Origin: Fratercula arctica
Lineage: Eukaryota > Chordata > Aves > Charadriiformes > Alcidae
DNA length: 64,000 bases
Direction of reading: 5' to 3'
Assembly: GCA_947846985.1 (NCBI GenBank)
Contig: CANTUZ010000002.1
Location: forward strand, 59,414,563 to 59,478,562
The position numbers and the translations under genes were made by a program. Shown piece after piece: positions 38,022 to 48,675 of this stretch (positions within the stretch are counted from its first letter, which is position 1; each line of letters starts with the position of its first letter). The notes under the pieces were generated by a model. That model was not told the DNA's origin. It made no database searches and saw only the letters and a list, made by a program, of their open reading frames with translations.

Positions 38022-39542
38022 ACAGAATCATAGAATCAATGAACCAGAGAATGGTTTGGATTGGAAGGGACCTTTAAAGATCATCTAGACCAGCCACCTT
38101 GCCATGAGCAGGGACATCTTCCACTTTGATCAGATTGCTCAAAGCCCTCTCCAGCTTGACCTTGAACACTTCCAAGGGTGGGGCACCCACAGTTTCTCTG
38201 AGCAACCTGTTCCAGAATTTCTTCTTTCTCTCTAACCTAAATCTGCCTTGTTTTAGTTTAAAACAGTTACCCTCATCCTATCACTACACGGGAAAAGTCT
38301 TTCTCCATCTTTCTTGTGAGCCCCCTTAAAGCATGGAAAGGGTGCAATAAGATCTCCCTGGAGCCTTCTCTTCTCCAGGATAAACCACCCCAACCCTCTA
38401 AACCTTTCTTAATGAAAGGTAGAAGTCCTCTGACCATTTCTGTGGCTCTCCTCTGGACCCGCTCTAATAGGTCCCTGTCTTTCTTGTGCTGGGGGCCCCA
38501 GAGCTGGATGCAGTACTCCAGGTGGGGTCTCAGGAGAGCAGAGTAGAGCAGGAGAATCACCTCCCTCAACCTGCTGGCCACGCTGCTTTTGATGCAGCCT
38601 AGGGTACAGTTGGCCTTCTGGGCTGCAAGTGTACATTGCCAGCTCATACCTAATTTTTCATCTGCCAATATCCCCAAGTCCTTCTCCTCAGGACTGCTCT
38701 CAATCCATTCATCACCCAGTCTGTATCGCTACCGGGGATTGCCCCAACCCAGGCATAGGACCTTGCACTTGTCCCTTTTGAACTTCATGAGGTTCACATG
38801 GGACCACTCCTCAAGCCTGTCAAGGTCCCTCTGGATGGCATCCCTTCCCTCAGGCATATCAACTGCACCAGTTACCTTGGTGTAATCCACAAATTTTCTA
38901 AGGGTGTGCCCAGGTCCACGTAGATTACATCAGTAGCTCTTGCCTTATCCATCAGTGCAGTCACTCCATCATAGAAGGATAACAGATTAGTCAGACACAA
39001 TTTGCCCTTGATGAATCCACGTTGTCTTTCTCTAATCACCTCCCTGTCATCCATATGCTTTAACATAGCTTCTAGGAGAATCTGTTCCATGATCTTCCCA
39101 GGTACAGCGGTGAGGCTTACTGGTTGGTAGTTCTCAGGGTATTCATTTTTACACTTTTTAAAAATGGGTGCTATGTTTCCCCTTTACCAGTCGCTGGGGA
39201 CTTTGCTTGACTTTCATGACTTTTCAGATGTGATGGAGAGCAGCATAGCAACTACATCTGCCAGTTCCCTCAGGACCCTGGGAGGCATCCCATCAGGTCC
39301 CGTAGACATAGGTATGTTCAGGTTCCTCAGATGGTCTTGAACCTGGTCTCCTACAATGGGTAGGACTTCATTCCCCCAGTCCCTGCCTTGAGATTCAGGG
39401 GCTTGAGAAATGAGGACTTCATGAAAAAAAGTTTTTGAGTACCTCAGCATTCTCCATGTCAGTTGTCACCAGATGACCTGTCTCATTTATCAGGGGGGTA
39501 CAGTTTCTTTTGTCTTCCTTTTCTGACTAACGTACTTGTCAA
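38022..39542 (-). mobile_element. CR1 LINE, 5'-truncated and internally deleted
   Basis: Antisense to CNTNAP2. The 3' terminus (ATTCTATGATTCTGTG on the element strand) is at 38022-38040. Then come the 3' UTR, the ORF2 tail (about 38140-38680, with [20 protein letters not shown] and [15 protein letters not shown]), RT segments ([27 protein letters not shown]) and the pre-RT region (MSTGPDGMPPRVLRELA). The 5' end falls in the linker (QKRKTKET) near 39542. Near 38910 DVIYVDL runs directly into [20 protein letters not shown], so the part of RT between the first and second catalytic aspartate regions is lost, and the FADD motif reads FVDY. Stops and frameshifts make it inactive. Confidence 0.92.
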
Positions 39543-39544
39543 GC

Positions 39545-40420
39545 TTTTGACACATTTCGTTGAAGCATGGAATGACTCAGTCTGGAACTATGTTCTTTAT
39601 CCTAGGTTTATGACTTCACACATTGCCACATTAAAATGCCTGATATTTCCTTTTACCAGCTGACCTAGGTGTTCCAAGCTTGTGATGTGTAAACTTCAAT
39701 TTCAAGTCATCTTCAGTTTCAAAGAATATGCATTTTTCTGCAGTTCAAATAATGTTGTTAAATAACAAAGGGTTGAAAATCAGATTTCCACTGATTCTCA
39801 CTAGGAACCACTCATTTCCTTTGTTATGGTTAAATTTTGAGATACTTTGTATGTCACATTTATAATAACTCTGTTGTCTTGGTTAAAATGGTGTACACAG
39901 CCAGTCAAATGCCTTCAGAATTCAAAATGCATACAATTACAGTGTATGCAGAAACAGATATAAATGCATATGTATGCAAATTTGATGTGATCCATATTTG
40001 TCATCTCAGCAAAAAAACCTGCCTTCAAAACATAAGGATACTTTGCAAGATCTATTTTTTATAAACCCATGTTGATTTGCACTAATTACATTTACCTCCT
40101 TTAATTTTTTATTAATCAGGTTCTATTATTTTGTCTAGCAGCAATGTAAGTTGGAGCGGCATGTAATTATACAGGTCATCTTCTTGAGTGTCTGCACACG
40201 GTACTTTCTTTCAATCTTTTGGAATTTCCTTGGTATTCCAAGGGTTACTAAAAATCAGCAATAACAATGGTCAGAGACCTTCTCAGATACAGGTTGCCCT
40301 GCTGTTTTGAAACTGTCTAGCTTTGTTAGCTTCTGTTTAACATCTTCCTCAGTTTTTATTAGAATGTAAATTGTTTTGTTGCCACTCTGGGATCTGACTA
40401 TGTGGTCTTGTTTGCTTTGC
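39545..40420 (-). mobile_element. Ancient CR1-like reverse-transcriptase relic
   Basis: Read on the minus strand and ignoring scattered stops, several blocks match CR1 RT in the right order. EEDVKQKLTKLDSFKTAG (about 40330-40390) corresponds to the V-DHL-KLD-HKSTGPD entry. EIPKD-KKVPC and DLYNYMPLQLTLLLDKIIE (about 40130-40240) correspond to VPEDW...NYRP-SL-S--GKI-E. KAFD (about 39905) is the first catalytic region. LEHLGQLVKGNIRHFNVAMC then EVINLG (about 39600-39680) corresponds to LDRL--WA---M-FN-AKC-VLHLG. Divergence is far greater than in the neighbouring CR1 copies, so this is an old, possibly CR1-Y or L3-like, insertion. Its 3' side is cut by the younger CR1 at 39542. Confidence 0.7.
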
Positions 40421-40528
40421 TAGCACTATGTTTTTGTCTTTTCTACATGCCTGGCAATTTCACTACTTGTATGTAGCAGTCTTTTGGTATGGATCCTTTT
40501 GCACCCTATCTCCTCTCTCACCTCTTTT

Positions 40529-40578
40529 AAAAAAAAACAAAAAAACAAAAAAAAACAAAAAACAAAAACACAAAAAAA
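40529..40578 (+). repeat. A-rich (A5-9 C)n tract
   Basis: Runs of A broken by single C, about 50 bp, between the ancient LINE relic and the next CR1. CR1 elements do not end in poly(A), so this is a simple repeat or the tail of something unrecognised. Confidence 0.85.
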
Positions 40579-40689
40579 TCCCTGCTTTTTTGTTTTCTTT
40601 TTCTTTTTTCTTATGTTTCCATGCATAGATAAATTAAGCCTTGCATCCTTTTGCTTATACTTTTCCTGTATTTGTTAGATTGTTATTTA

Positions 40690-41585
40690 CAGAATCACAG
40701 AATGGTTGAGGTTGTAAGGGACTGCTGGAAGTCATCTTGCATTGCTCAGGCAGGATCACCTAGAGCAGGCTGCCCAGGACCATGTCCAGAGAGCTCCAGA
40801 TATTCATCAACCTCCTGCGTTCTATCTCCTCTCTAAGGAGATACTCCACAACCTCCCTGGACAACCTGTGCCAGTGCTCAGTCAGCTTCACAGTGAAAAA
40901 GTTTTCCCTTACGTTTATATGGAACCTCCTGTGTTTCAGTGTGTGCCTATTGCCTGACAGGTTCCTGTGAGCCCATTTCTCCAGCCTGTTGAGATCCCTC
41001 TGGATGGCAGCTTCACCCTCTGGCATATCAGCCACTCCTTAGAGTTTTGTGTCCTCAGCAAACTTGCTGCACATGCACATCATCCAGATCATTAATAAAG
41101 AAGTCGAACAGGACTGGACCAAGTATTGACCCCAAGGGTACACTGTTCCAGCTACACTTCGTGCCGCTCTCTGGGCCTGGCCATTCAGCCAGTTTTCAAC
41201 CGACTTCACTGTCTGCTCATGCAGCCCGTACTTCATCAGCTTTTCTATGGGAATCTTATGGGAGACAGTGTCAAAGGCTTAACAAAGTCCAGGTAGACAA
41301 TTGTCAACTGCTCTCCCCTCATCTACCAGGTCAGTCATTTCGTCATAGGATTTTATCACGTTGATACAGCATGACTTCCCCTTGGTGAAGCCATGCTGAC
41401 TACTCCTAATTATTTTCTTGTCCTTAGTGTGCGTGGAAATGGTTTCCAGGATGAGCTGTTCCATCACCTTCTCAGGGACTGAGATGAGGGTGACAGGCCT
41501 GTAGTTCCCTGGGCCTTCCTTCATGCCCTTCTTGAAAATAGGAGTGATATCTGATTTCCTTCAGTCCTCAGGCAGCTCTCTCAAT
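40690..41585 (-). mobile_element. CR1 LINE with a large internal deletion
   Basis: Antisense to CNTNAP2. The element-strand 3' end (ATTCTGTGATTCTG) is at 40690. Blocks in order are the RT N-terminal part (NYRPVTLISVPEKVMEQLIL, QHGFTKGKSC at 41279-41524), RT middle (41039-41236, with the FAEDTKL form of the FADD motif) and AAIQRDLNRLEKWAHRNL (40970-41035). This is fused directly to SGNRHTLKHRRF and HWHRLSREVVEYLL of the C-terminus. The roughly 170 codons normally between these, from FNKAKC to SDRTRGN, are missing. The 5' end is truncated near 41585 at the VPEDW region. Inactive. Confidence 0.92.
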
Positions 41586-43343
41586 CACTATATGTGTTGT
41601 CAAGCTTTAGCTAAAGTGTTTTTAAACAATTCCCATTGACAGTCAGGTTTTTCTGTTTGAACTCTTAAATCCTGAAGAGGTCTTGATACTACTGCTACTA
41701 AATACACTTAATACTGGATTTATACCTCCATGAAGGAGCAACCAAAATACGTTGTTAATACTAGAAACTCATATACAGAAAATGTTTATTTACAAAAAGA
41801 TCCAGAAGACTCACAAGAACTCTATCCAAGACACTCAGTAGGTCATCTGTATTCAGCTACACATTTAAACAAGTGCTTTAAAACAGGCCCCTGAAGATAT
41901 CCAAACATTCGTGAATAAGTCTTTGATGATGATGATAAATATTTTATTAAATTGTTTGTTGAAATAGGACAACCGTATGCATAAACACATATTAGAACCA
42001 AAGTAAAAGACTACAAATGACTATTCAGCTACAGTTCTCATTACTGAAGGATAGTATAAGAGAAGTATTTGTTCAGTATATTGTTGATGTTAATGACCCT
42101 AAATTTCAGATATAAATTTATCATTATTAGAAGTTTTAATTATGACCTATAAAATAAAACATTATATGTTATTTTATTTTAAAATATTTATTTTTGCTTG
42201 CCTGGAAATAGTTACACCTAATTTAAAAAAATATAAATGAATGTATTTGAAAGAGAGTTTCTGAGCTGTGCAAGCAAATAATCCTTTCATGTACACATGC
42301 ATACAGACAATAAAGCTGCCTGGGTGTGTTTTGGTATATTGTTGGTAATGGAAAAATGAAGTTGCATTGAACTTCCTCTTGAGTAGATGGCAAAATCTTT
42401 CAAGGAGTTAGATAAAATTTTTGCTAAGTTTTGAGGCTTTACATGCAATTCCACCCGGGACAGGGGATGTTCCTTCAGGCAGGGACAGATTACTTAATAA
42501 GTCCTCTAAGGTTAATTTTAATTTGGCAAAAGGGCAATAATATCAGAATCTGGAAAAAAGGCACTCAATGCATGTTTCTCATCCAATAATGAATTTGGTA
42601 CATAGTGTGATATTTGCAATATGTTTATTATAAGTAATTTTTAAATACCCTGGGTTAATTGAATATAGGTAGTATATTCTTTTCTTGTCTTACACATGCA
42701 AATGTTCATGGGGGAATAGCTGTCACGCAAAGATACAGGTATCTTTCAAATTCTTCCACTGAGCCTGGTCCACAGTTTCATAATTCTGCCCTGTCAGATC
42801 TTCAGATCAAAGGTAAGATTACTTAATAATGTACATAGTGGATATTTGATAATGTTAAATTCAAATGCATTTAGGAATGCACAAAGGCATGTAGGAAACA
42901 AGGTCTTCTGTGTTTGGGATCTGCTGTGTATAAGAGGAAGAAACGAAACTTAAAGTGTCATTTCTCTAAGCAAAAAGGCTTCCATGAATTTGGAGTTGCA
43001 GAAGGGCTATGTGAGGACACAGTGTCCTGGCAGCAGCTCTGGGGGTAGGGTCATAAGTCTATGGTAAGGTCTAGGGTGGTGCTTGTGTTGGAGAGTATAT
43101 GGCAGCTGTTTGTTGATGTCTGGAATGTGATTGTTAAGGGCTGCTCCTCACTGCAGCGGATGAGAGAAGCCTCAGGGTTTCACTGTTAGAGGCAGCCAGA
43201 TGCAGTGTCTGTATGAAAGTGTCTCATCACTGCAGGAGAACAGTCCAATCTGCACAGAATGAAAGATGACATATGGTTGTTACACACCTATGACTTAGCT
43301 GGATGGACCACTGTATCAGACCATTCTTTTCAGACCGTAGACC

Positions 43344-43372
43344 TTTTTTTTTTTTTTATATATATATATATA
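43344..43372 (+). repeat. T14 plus (AT)n microsatellite
   Basis: A run of 14 T passes directly into about eight AT units. Confidence 0.93.
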
Positions 43373-43984
43373 ATTAAATACTTGCATAAATGCTATTATT
43401 AGAACCTTTTTATAGATCTTACCTTCTCTCATACTGGTTTATGGCACCAGTAATTAAACTGAATTCTGGCAAAGTTGCATTGGAGTTATTTTAGTGTATC
43501 AGAGATGAGAATTTAGTGCAGTTTAATTAGAAATTTCTGGTTGTATTCCAGACACCAGCTATTTATCTCCAGTAGCTCTTTGAAATGAGTCTTTCTGGGT
43601 TTTGATATAAAACTATATGTGATGCAAAAAATAGTCCTTACAGCTGAAAGTCTTGAAGTTGTCTAAGTTCTTTTTGGGTAATTTAAACTCTTAATATATA
43701 ACCATGCCAAAGCATTTAATTGAATGACAGTAGTTGGATCTTTACAATAGGAAATATTGCAAGTACTGTGAAATATTTTAGCACCTCGTATCAGTCATCT
43801 TCTCTTTGAGGATTAACATTGATCACAGAAGTTATTTTCTGTGGCCATATCTTGTATAGATGAACACAGACATAACTTCGTGGCTGACACCAAAGGTCTA
43901 TGCACTTCGGTTTTATTATCTTCAGAAAGCTTTCTTGAGCTTTCTGGGAGTCCCCCCTGTAATGGTCCTATTTCATTGAAATTC

Positions 43985-44017
43985 ACATATATATATACAC
44001 ACACACATATATATATG
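43985..44017. repeat. Compound (AT)n(AC)n(AT)n microsatellite
   Basis: CACATATATATATA, then CACACACACA, then TATATATAT, nearly symmetrical around the AC core. Confidence 0.9.
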
Positions 44018-45937
44018 AACTGATTGGAATACCAGGAAGGTATTACTGGACAGTGAAACTTTCATGAAGAGAACTTTCATGAAGCAGACCTTTTTTTCTG
44101 TTAATAAAGAAGGTAGATCAAGCAACTGTGGAAATGTTGAGATGTTACTGCCAAGCTATCATGAATAGACCTGCATAGATGTATGTGTACATAATGAGCT
44201 ACAGTTGTTTTTTTAAAGTATAACATTTTAAAGCACAATGTACTTTGGCAAAATATAAAAGTTTGCTGTTATTGCACAGTGGAATATGTTAACAAATACT
44301 GTCCACTTCAGCTAAAAATATATCCAAACAAAACTGTGTCCTAGACTATACAGCTCCTATATTCAGCCCCTTTGAAAAGCTAACAGAGTTAAACCTCAAA
44401 AGAAATGACATTGCTTCAACAGCAACCAACCAAATGGGTACCAAATGTTTCACAGAAATTATATCTTACATCAGCTGCCTTCTGCTGGCCCACTTTTCAT
44501 TTGAAAATATAATTACCCTCATCTGATCAAATTACAGGCTGTGTAAGAAAGGTGCTACATTATGAATTCCATGCATGAATTCCATCATCTTTCTAATTTT
44601 TCTATGTGACATTATTAAGCAGCAGATTCTAAAAGACAACTCAGTGATTCTACTTCTTGGGTTTTAGCCAGGAAGTAAAGTGTTTCAGAAGAGTAGCTGT
44701 GCATCAGTTACACAGGACTCATTAGTAGAATTAGAGGGTGGTCCACTCTTTAAAACTTGTGTATGAACATCTTTTCCCACTGCCTTAGAAATTCATTACG
44801 ATTTTCTTTTTTTCTTTCCCACATTTACTTCTTTTCTGTTGCATAATGTTGGGCTTCCAGTTGGTTATATGGAATGGAGAAATGAAAGGCACACAGTATT
44901 TTTGGTATAGAATGACACAAACAATCGTTTTAAATACATCTTTATTCTGCAATCAAACATCTGTTTCTTCCAGATGATGATGAGTGCTTGTACAGTGCCT
45001 GTCAGAATGATTTTCTAGTCCATGACTGTAGATTATAGCAGCCCCACCAAATAACAGTTTATGTAGCAAAACAGGGACCCAGGTTTTGCCATCCTTATTC
45101 ATATTGAGTGTTACCTACTGTGGCACTGGTTCCACTGCTCTCACAGGGTAATGTACTGGTCAACAGGGATCAAAATGGCAAAATGTATGAGTAATTTCTT
45201 AACACAGTCCTTAGTATTACATCAGAGAGCACTGTCTGTTAATCATGACTTAATGACTAAAAAGGAAAAGTTTAGAACTTTTAAAAATTAAATCTTAGGT
45301 TCTGTTTTGTTGAATGGAGCTTGGAACAATGTAAATATTCTGTTGCTTTAAGTAATTTGTTATTGGAGCAGAGAAGTACACAGAGAGATGCAGGGACATG
45401 CTCTGCCAGGTGTGCAGTGTTTTATGCTAATCTGATGCAAGCTGGGCAGTTTTCCAAGCTAACAAGAGCTCCAGGGAGATTTTTCCTCTCAGACCCCTTT
45501 ATTATCAGCTCCTGAGGAAGCTCTTGCAGTTAAATGGAGCCATGTCCTCTTGTGATTTAGGCAGTACTTTTAAGATGTTTCAGGAGTGTTCCCATAGCCC
45601 ATTTTCACGCCCCACCCTTAGAAATGGAATGAAGTAGTGTTCATTGAGCATCCTGAATTCATCACTAACAAAAGCCAGGTTATGTAAAATAAATTAGTTC
45701 TAGAATACAAATATAGAAGTGATTGTTGGGAAGGTTATAAAAACAAGCAAAAGGAAAAAAGTGAATGTGTTTATTTAGCATTTAACTTCAAATGGAAAAA
45801 AAGAAGAAAGGTAGAAATGTCTGTTATTTATATTTTCAGAATGAAACACTTGAATCTTTTGCAGAAAAGGAAAAAAAGCCCTACGATTTAAAAATTATTT
45901 GGGGGGATTTCTGAACAAATGAATAAAATCCAAAATG

Positions 45938-45967
45938 AAAAAAAAAAAGAAAAAAAAAAAGAAAAAG
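45938..45967 (+). repeat. A-rich tract with G interruptions
   Basis: A11-G-A11-G-A5-G structure, 30 bp. A simple repeat. Confidence 0.9.
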
Positions 45968-48440
45968 AACAAGTCCAACTTGATTTTGTCTTTATTTTGG
46001 AGTTGTTGAGGTTTTTTGTTTTGTTTTGTTTTCTCCTGAAACATAGCCCTTTCTTTCCAAATTAAGCAAACGGTTCCAGAATCTCAGTTCCTATATTATT
46101 GTGACTATAATGCTCTTTTTTCCCCTTCTGTGTTCCCCATTACATAAAGTTATTCTGCTTTGAAACCCTTATGTTCTTGGAGGCGATGTGAACATGCTTT
46201 CTGCACATTGCCCTCTGTGTGGCTGAAGAGGGAATGTGCCTGCTCTTCTCCAGCATGAAAACTACGGAGCTTTTGCTCTAATTTTCCTTCCTTACCTATT
46301 TGTCAGTGGGTCATTGAACAAATAGAAGCTGAAACAACATCAAACAGATCAAAAAATCAAAGCAATGCTCAGAAAGAGTCAATTAACTCCAGAACAAAGA
46401 TCTACTCAGTGAAGCTGAGAAATGTGAAAATAAAGGCCTGTTTTCATTAGATACATCCCTTGGAAATCTTCATTTATTGCACTTTAAATAGCCCTTTTTT
46501 GTTGTTTCTAAATGATAAAGGACATGAGGGTAGAATATACCAGTGTGAGAAAGAGAAAATTTGACATAGGAGTCAGAGGATTAACTATACAAGTAAAGTA
46601 ATACTCAAGTTTTAGCTTTCCCTTGAGCCTGCCAATCCTTCACCATTTTGTTATTTTTCCATTGGGAAAATTTGGTACCAGTCTCACCCAGGCTTGTGAG
46701 ATCTGATTTGCTTGAAAAATATGGGGAACAAAAGTGGAGTGGTCGTAGTGTCCCCAATCATCCCTTCAGATGTGCAAGCAATTTCCAACTGTTTCTGTGT
46801 GAATTATGTTGAAAGTTTTCATAATATAGTAGGATGTTGTTCAGTTCTCTCCCCTTAGAAAGCGACGTCTTTCCCTCTGTGTTCAGGAAAATTAAAATAC
46901 ATTTTCAATGCATAGCAGTCTCTCAGATTGTCACTATTAATCACTTTATATGGAGCCATGAAGAGCACTCCTGTTGTCCTGCCAAGTGTGCTAAGTATAC
47001 CTTGGCACTGAACGAATGTCCAGTGAGAGCTCGATCCTTTTCCTGTTGTAGATATCAAGTGAAGGAAAAGAGCAAAAGACAAAGATGGGATGGTCAGTAC
47101 ACAGACAGAAATATTTTCCCCCCTGTTGCAGAAGCAGCTCTGGTTCCCTGCTGTGTAAGTAGGTCACCCAGTCAGTATGAAGGTAGGTAGGTGAGTCAGA
47201 CCAACGCATGACCTCCACAGACCAAGAACTATCAAGCACACTAGTGCCGGTCCATCTTGTTGCAAGATATAAAGAAAAGGTATCACTGGTAAAGGACACC
47301 TTGAAGCGTGCTGACACTCTCAAAATTCTGTAGCCAGACAGCATTTGGCAACACATACTTGGATGTTATCCTTTATATTACAAAATAGCAACAGAACCCT
47401 AATTTCTCTTGAGTCCCCATTTTCGTTTTTATCTTACTGATCTTGAAGAGCTTTCAGCCATTTCTCTTCTGCAACTTCTACTTTTAACGTCTGACAAATG
47501 TTTCTGTTGCTGGGGCATAGCGTTTCCAAGAAGGATGTAGGAATGATGGAAAACTATTTGTTATGGACTTGCAGAGTGCGTGTACTATTTACTTAGGCCT
47601 GTGGGAATTACATTTGGGTTGAGCTTATGCTCTGGGCCAGTAGAGAATTGATGAGATACAGTAATGCTGATCTTTTCCCTTGAATAAGCTGCTGATTTAA
47701 GTGGGCACTGCTAGACTAAATGGACATAATATCAGCATTAAAATATAATTTTTTGTTCATTTAAAAGTCACTTTGAGATTTGTTTTGTAACCAATTGTAA
47801 TAATACTGTATACTGTTCTATCTAACTGAAGTAGCAAGATTTTTTTCTTGTCATCAAATTTTAATTGATAGTCCTAAGATAATAAGTAGGATAATAGTAC
47901 AAAGAAATAGAGAAAGGAGAAGTTGATAAGAAATGAAGCAATTCAGATGGCTGGCAATGTTAAAGATAGATAGTAATTATCCTCCTCTGATAGTTGTATG
48001 AAGTCTGATTGATGTTTCTCTGAACATAGTAAATGAAGCATGTTATTTTTCCTTTTTCTTTTGAAGTTATTTTGTGTCATGCTTGTAAATTCCTAGGAAC
48101 CATTAGTGTACTGTACTGTGAATTAAAGGATGGTAGTTATCTTAACTTATTTTCTGCCTTCTCCTTTCCCTCTGTCTGCACAAATGCCATCTGCCCCAAT
48201 CAGATTATAGACCACTGAAGTTAGTTTTCTCTGTTCTGTGGACAAGTAGATATTGAAGAGCTGTGAGCTTTAAAACCTAACTCGTAGAAAGGATCCTCCT
48301 TCTCCTCTTTCTTTATTTCCTTGCCTTGTCCCCCTGCTGCTACTGAAGCAGAGATGTTACTCATCTCTCCCCCTTCTCTTTTGATCTGTTTGTTATCAAT
48401 CCATTTATCAATCAGTCCCTTCAGCTTCTGGTTCAGAAGG

Positions 48441-48675
48441 AGTCATAAAATGGTTTGGGTTGGAAGGGACCTTTAAAGATCATCTATTCCAAGCCCCCTG
48501 CCATGGGCAGGGACATCTTTCACTTCATCAGGTTGCTCAGAGGCCTGTCCAACCTGACCTGGAATGTTCCTGGGGATGGGGCATCCCTAACTTCTCTGGG
48601 TAACCTGTTCCAGTGTCTCACCAGTGTCCTTGTAAAAAATTTATTTTTATATCCAATCTAAGTCTACCCTTTAGG
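48441..48675 (-). mobile_element. CR1 LINE 3'-end fragment
   Basis: On the element strand it carries the ORF2 tail, including an ACTGGAACAGGTTACCCAG-type block for HWNRLP, then GGGGGCTTGG and the GGTCCCTTCCAACCCA block of the CR1 3' UTR. Only about 235 bp remain. The terminal octamer is decayed to ATTTTATGACT. Antisense to CNTNAP2. Confidence 0.88.

Larger units (their letters stand above)
41586..48440. other. Intron 1 stretch without genes
   Basis: AT-rich DNA holding the microsatellites listed nearby. The frames at 46834-47190 (+) and 46991-47356 (-) overlap each other and resemble nothing known. The 45310-45530 segment reads as higher-complexity sequence without a recognisable family and might be conserved non-coding DNA. 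Nothing firmer can be said. Confidence 0.5.

Noticed and set aside
38022..41585. Cluster of CR1 fragments as one rearranged element
   Set aside because: The three pieces cover overlapping parts of ORF2 and differ strongly in decay, so they are separate insertions.
46834..47356. Overlapping 118- and 121-codon frames on opposite strands
   Set aside because: Both cannot be real. Neither resembles a known protein and there is no supporting context.
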